This document shows, piece after piece, positions 5,422 to 5,736 of a stretch of 5,736 bases of DNA. The notes beneath the pieces were generated by a model. That model saw nothing but the letters and a program-made list of their open reading frames with translations. It had not been told where the DNA came from and did no database searches. Origin of the DNA: Desulfobacterales bacterium (GTDB taxonomy: Bacteria > Desulfobacterota > Desulfobacteria > Desulfobacterales > BuS5); assembly GCA_016735355.1 (NCBI GenBank), contig JAERRQ010000194.1, forward strand, positions 1-5,736. Direction: 5' to 3'. Position 1 is the first letter of the stretch. The number at the start of each line of letters is the position of its first letter. The translations under genes were made by a program, and so were the position numbers.

Positions 5422-5721
5422 ATGAAAAAAGCTATCCTGCGAAGCATGAAAAAATATTCTACTATAAATATTAATGCGGTAACTTACTCCAGCCCCCACC
5501 CTTTATACGAGGTGAAAGATAAAAAAGGTAAAGTGGTTGGTGTTGATATTCTTGTACTTTTTTATGGAAATCTTTGGGAAAGCACTCTAAATAGGATTGA
5601 ACATCAGGTCGATGGGTATATACATACAATTCAACATAATTGTGAGCGTTTTAGAATCTACAGGAAATTAGGATCCAAAGAGGATGAAAAATATCCAAAG
5701 CTTCGGCTGATTAAATTTTAA
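5422..5721 (+). CDS. Small basic hypothetical protein, 99 residues
   Basis: I do not recognise this protein. ATG 5422 is preferred because GGAG (5412-5415) lies 6 bases upstream. A TTG at 5410 is in frame but overlaps that ribosome site. The protein is rich in lysine and arginine, especially in residues 2-11 (KKAILRSMKK), 33-37 and 76-99, and has no signal peptide or clear membrane segment. Residues 28-48 (LYEVKDKKGKVVG, then VDILVLFYG) look like a beta hairpin and are followed by a likely helix (52-72, NRIEHQVDGYIHTIQH) and a basic tail. The charge would suit nucleic-acid or acidic-partner binding, but that is speculation. It ends in tandem stops (TAA TAA). No separate promoter is visible in the 74 bases between the mobile element's right duplication and the gene, so it probably depended on the sigma-54-type promoter at 4835-4850 before the insertion. 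Confidence 0.68.
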   Translation: MKKAILRSMKKYSTININAVTYSSPHPLYEVKDKKGKVVGVDILVLFYGNLWESTLNRIEHQVDGYIHTIQHNCERFRIYRKLGSKEDEKYPKLRLIKF

Positions 5722-5736
5722 TAAGGGCTCAGAGCA

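Overview
The window (about 40% GC by eye, AT-rich between genes) looks like an accessory or signalling region of a Gram-negative bacterium. The pairing of an HDOD protein with a cytoplasmic GAF hybrid histidine kinase, and two sequences with -24/-12 (sigma-54) geometry, fit a Desulfobacterota (deltaproteobacterial) genome. That assignment is inference; no marker gene is present.

Layout. Positions 1-181 hold no convincing gene. A 53-codon gene on the minus strand (182-343) is supported by a good ribosome binding site. Positions 344-1081 are a 740-base non-coding stretch with divergent promoter-like sequences near 592-644, a GC-rich palindrome (484-513), a strong two-tier hairpin (693-729), a sigma-54-type promoter (745-760) and an AT-rich leader. 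Two plus-strand genes follow, 7 bases apart: an HDOD-domain protein (1082-2305) and a 755-residue hybrid histidine kinase, GAF-HisKA-HATPase-REC-REC (2313-4580). They form a probable signalling operon. The kinase has no HPt domain and none is encoded here, so its phosphorelay partner lies elsewhere.

Positions 4581-4929 form a second regulatory region. It holds a stem-loop just after the kinase stop, a pair of 14-base direct repeats, a very AT-rich tract with its own 13-base repeat, an IHF-like site and a well-matched sigma-54 promoter (4835-4850). This order is the textbook arrangement of an enhancer-dependent promoter. It lies ahead of a 67-codon gene (4930-5133) and a 99-codon gene (5422-5721), neither of which I recognise.

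The clearest unusual feature is a 203-base non-autonomous mobile element (5136-5338) between those two small genes. It has 16-base perfect terminal inverted repeats, ends built from 7-base repeat units, and an exact 9-base target-site duplication (TGCATAGTT) abutting both ends. The left copy of the duplication contains the stop codon of the 67-codon gene, so the protein was left intact. Removing the element and one duplicate brings the two small genes to 76 bases apart, which suggests they were a two-gene sigma-54-driven unit before the insertion.
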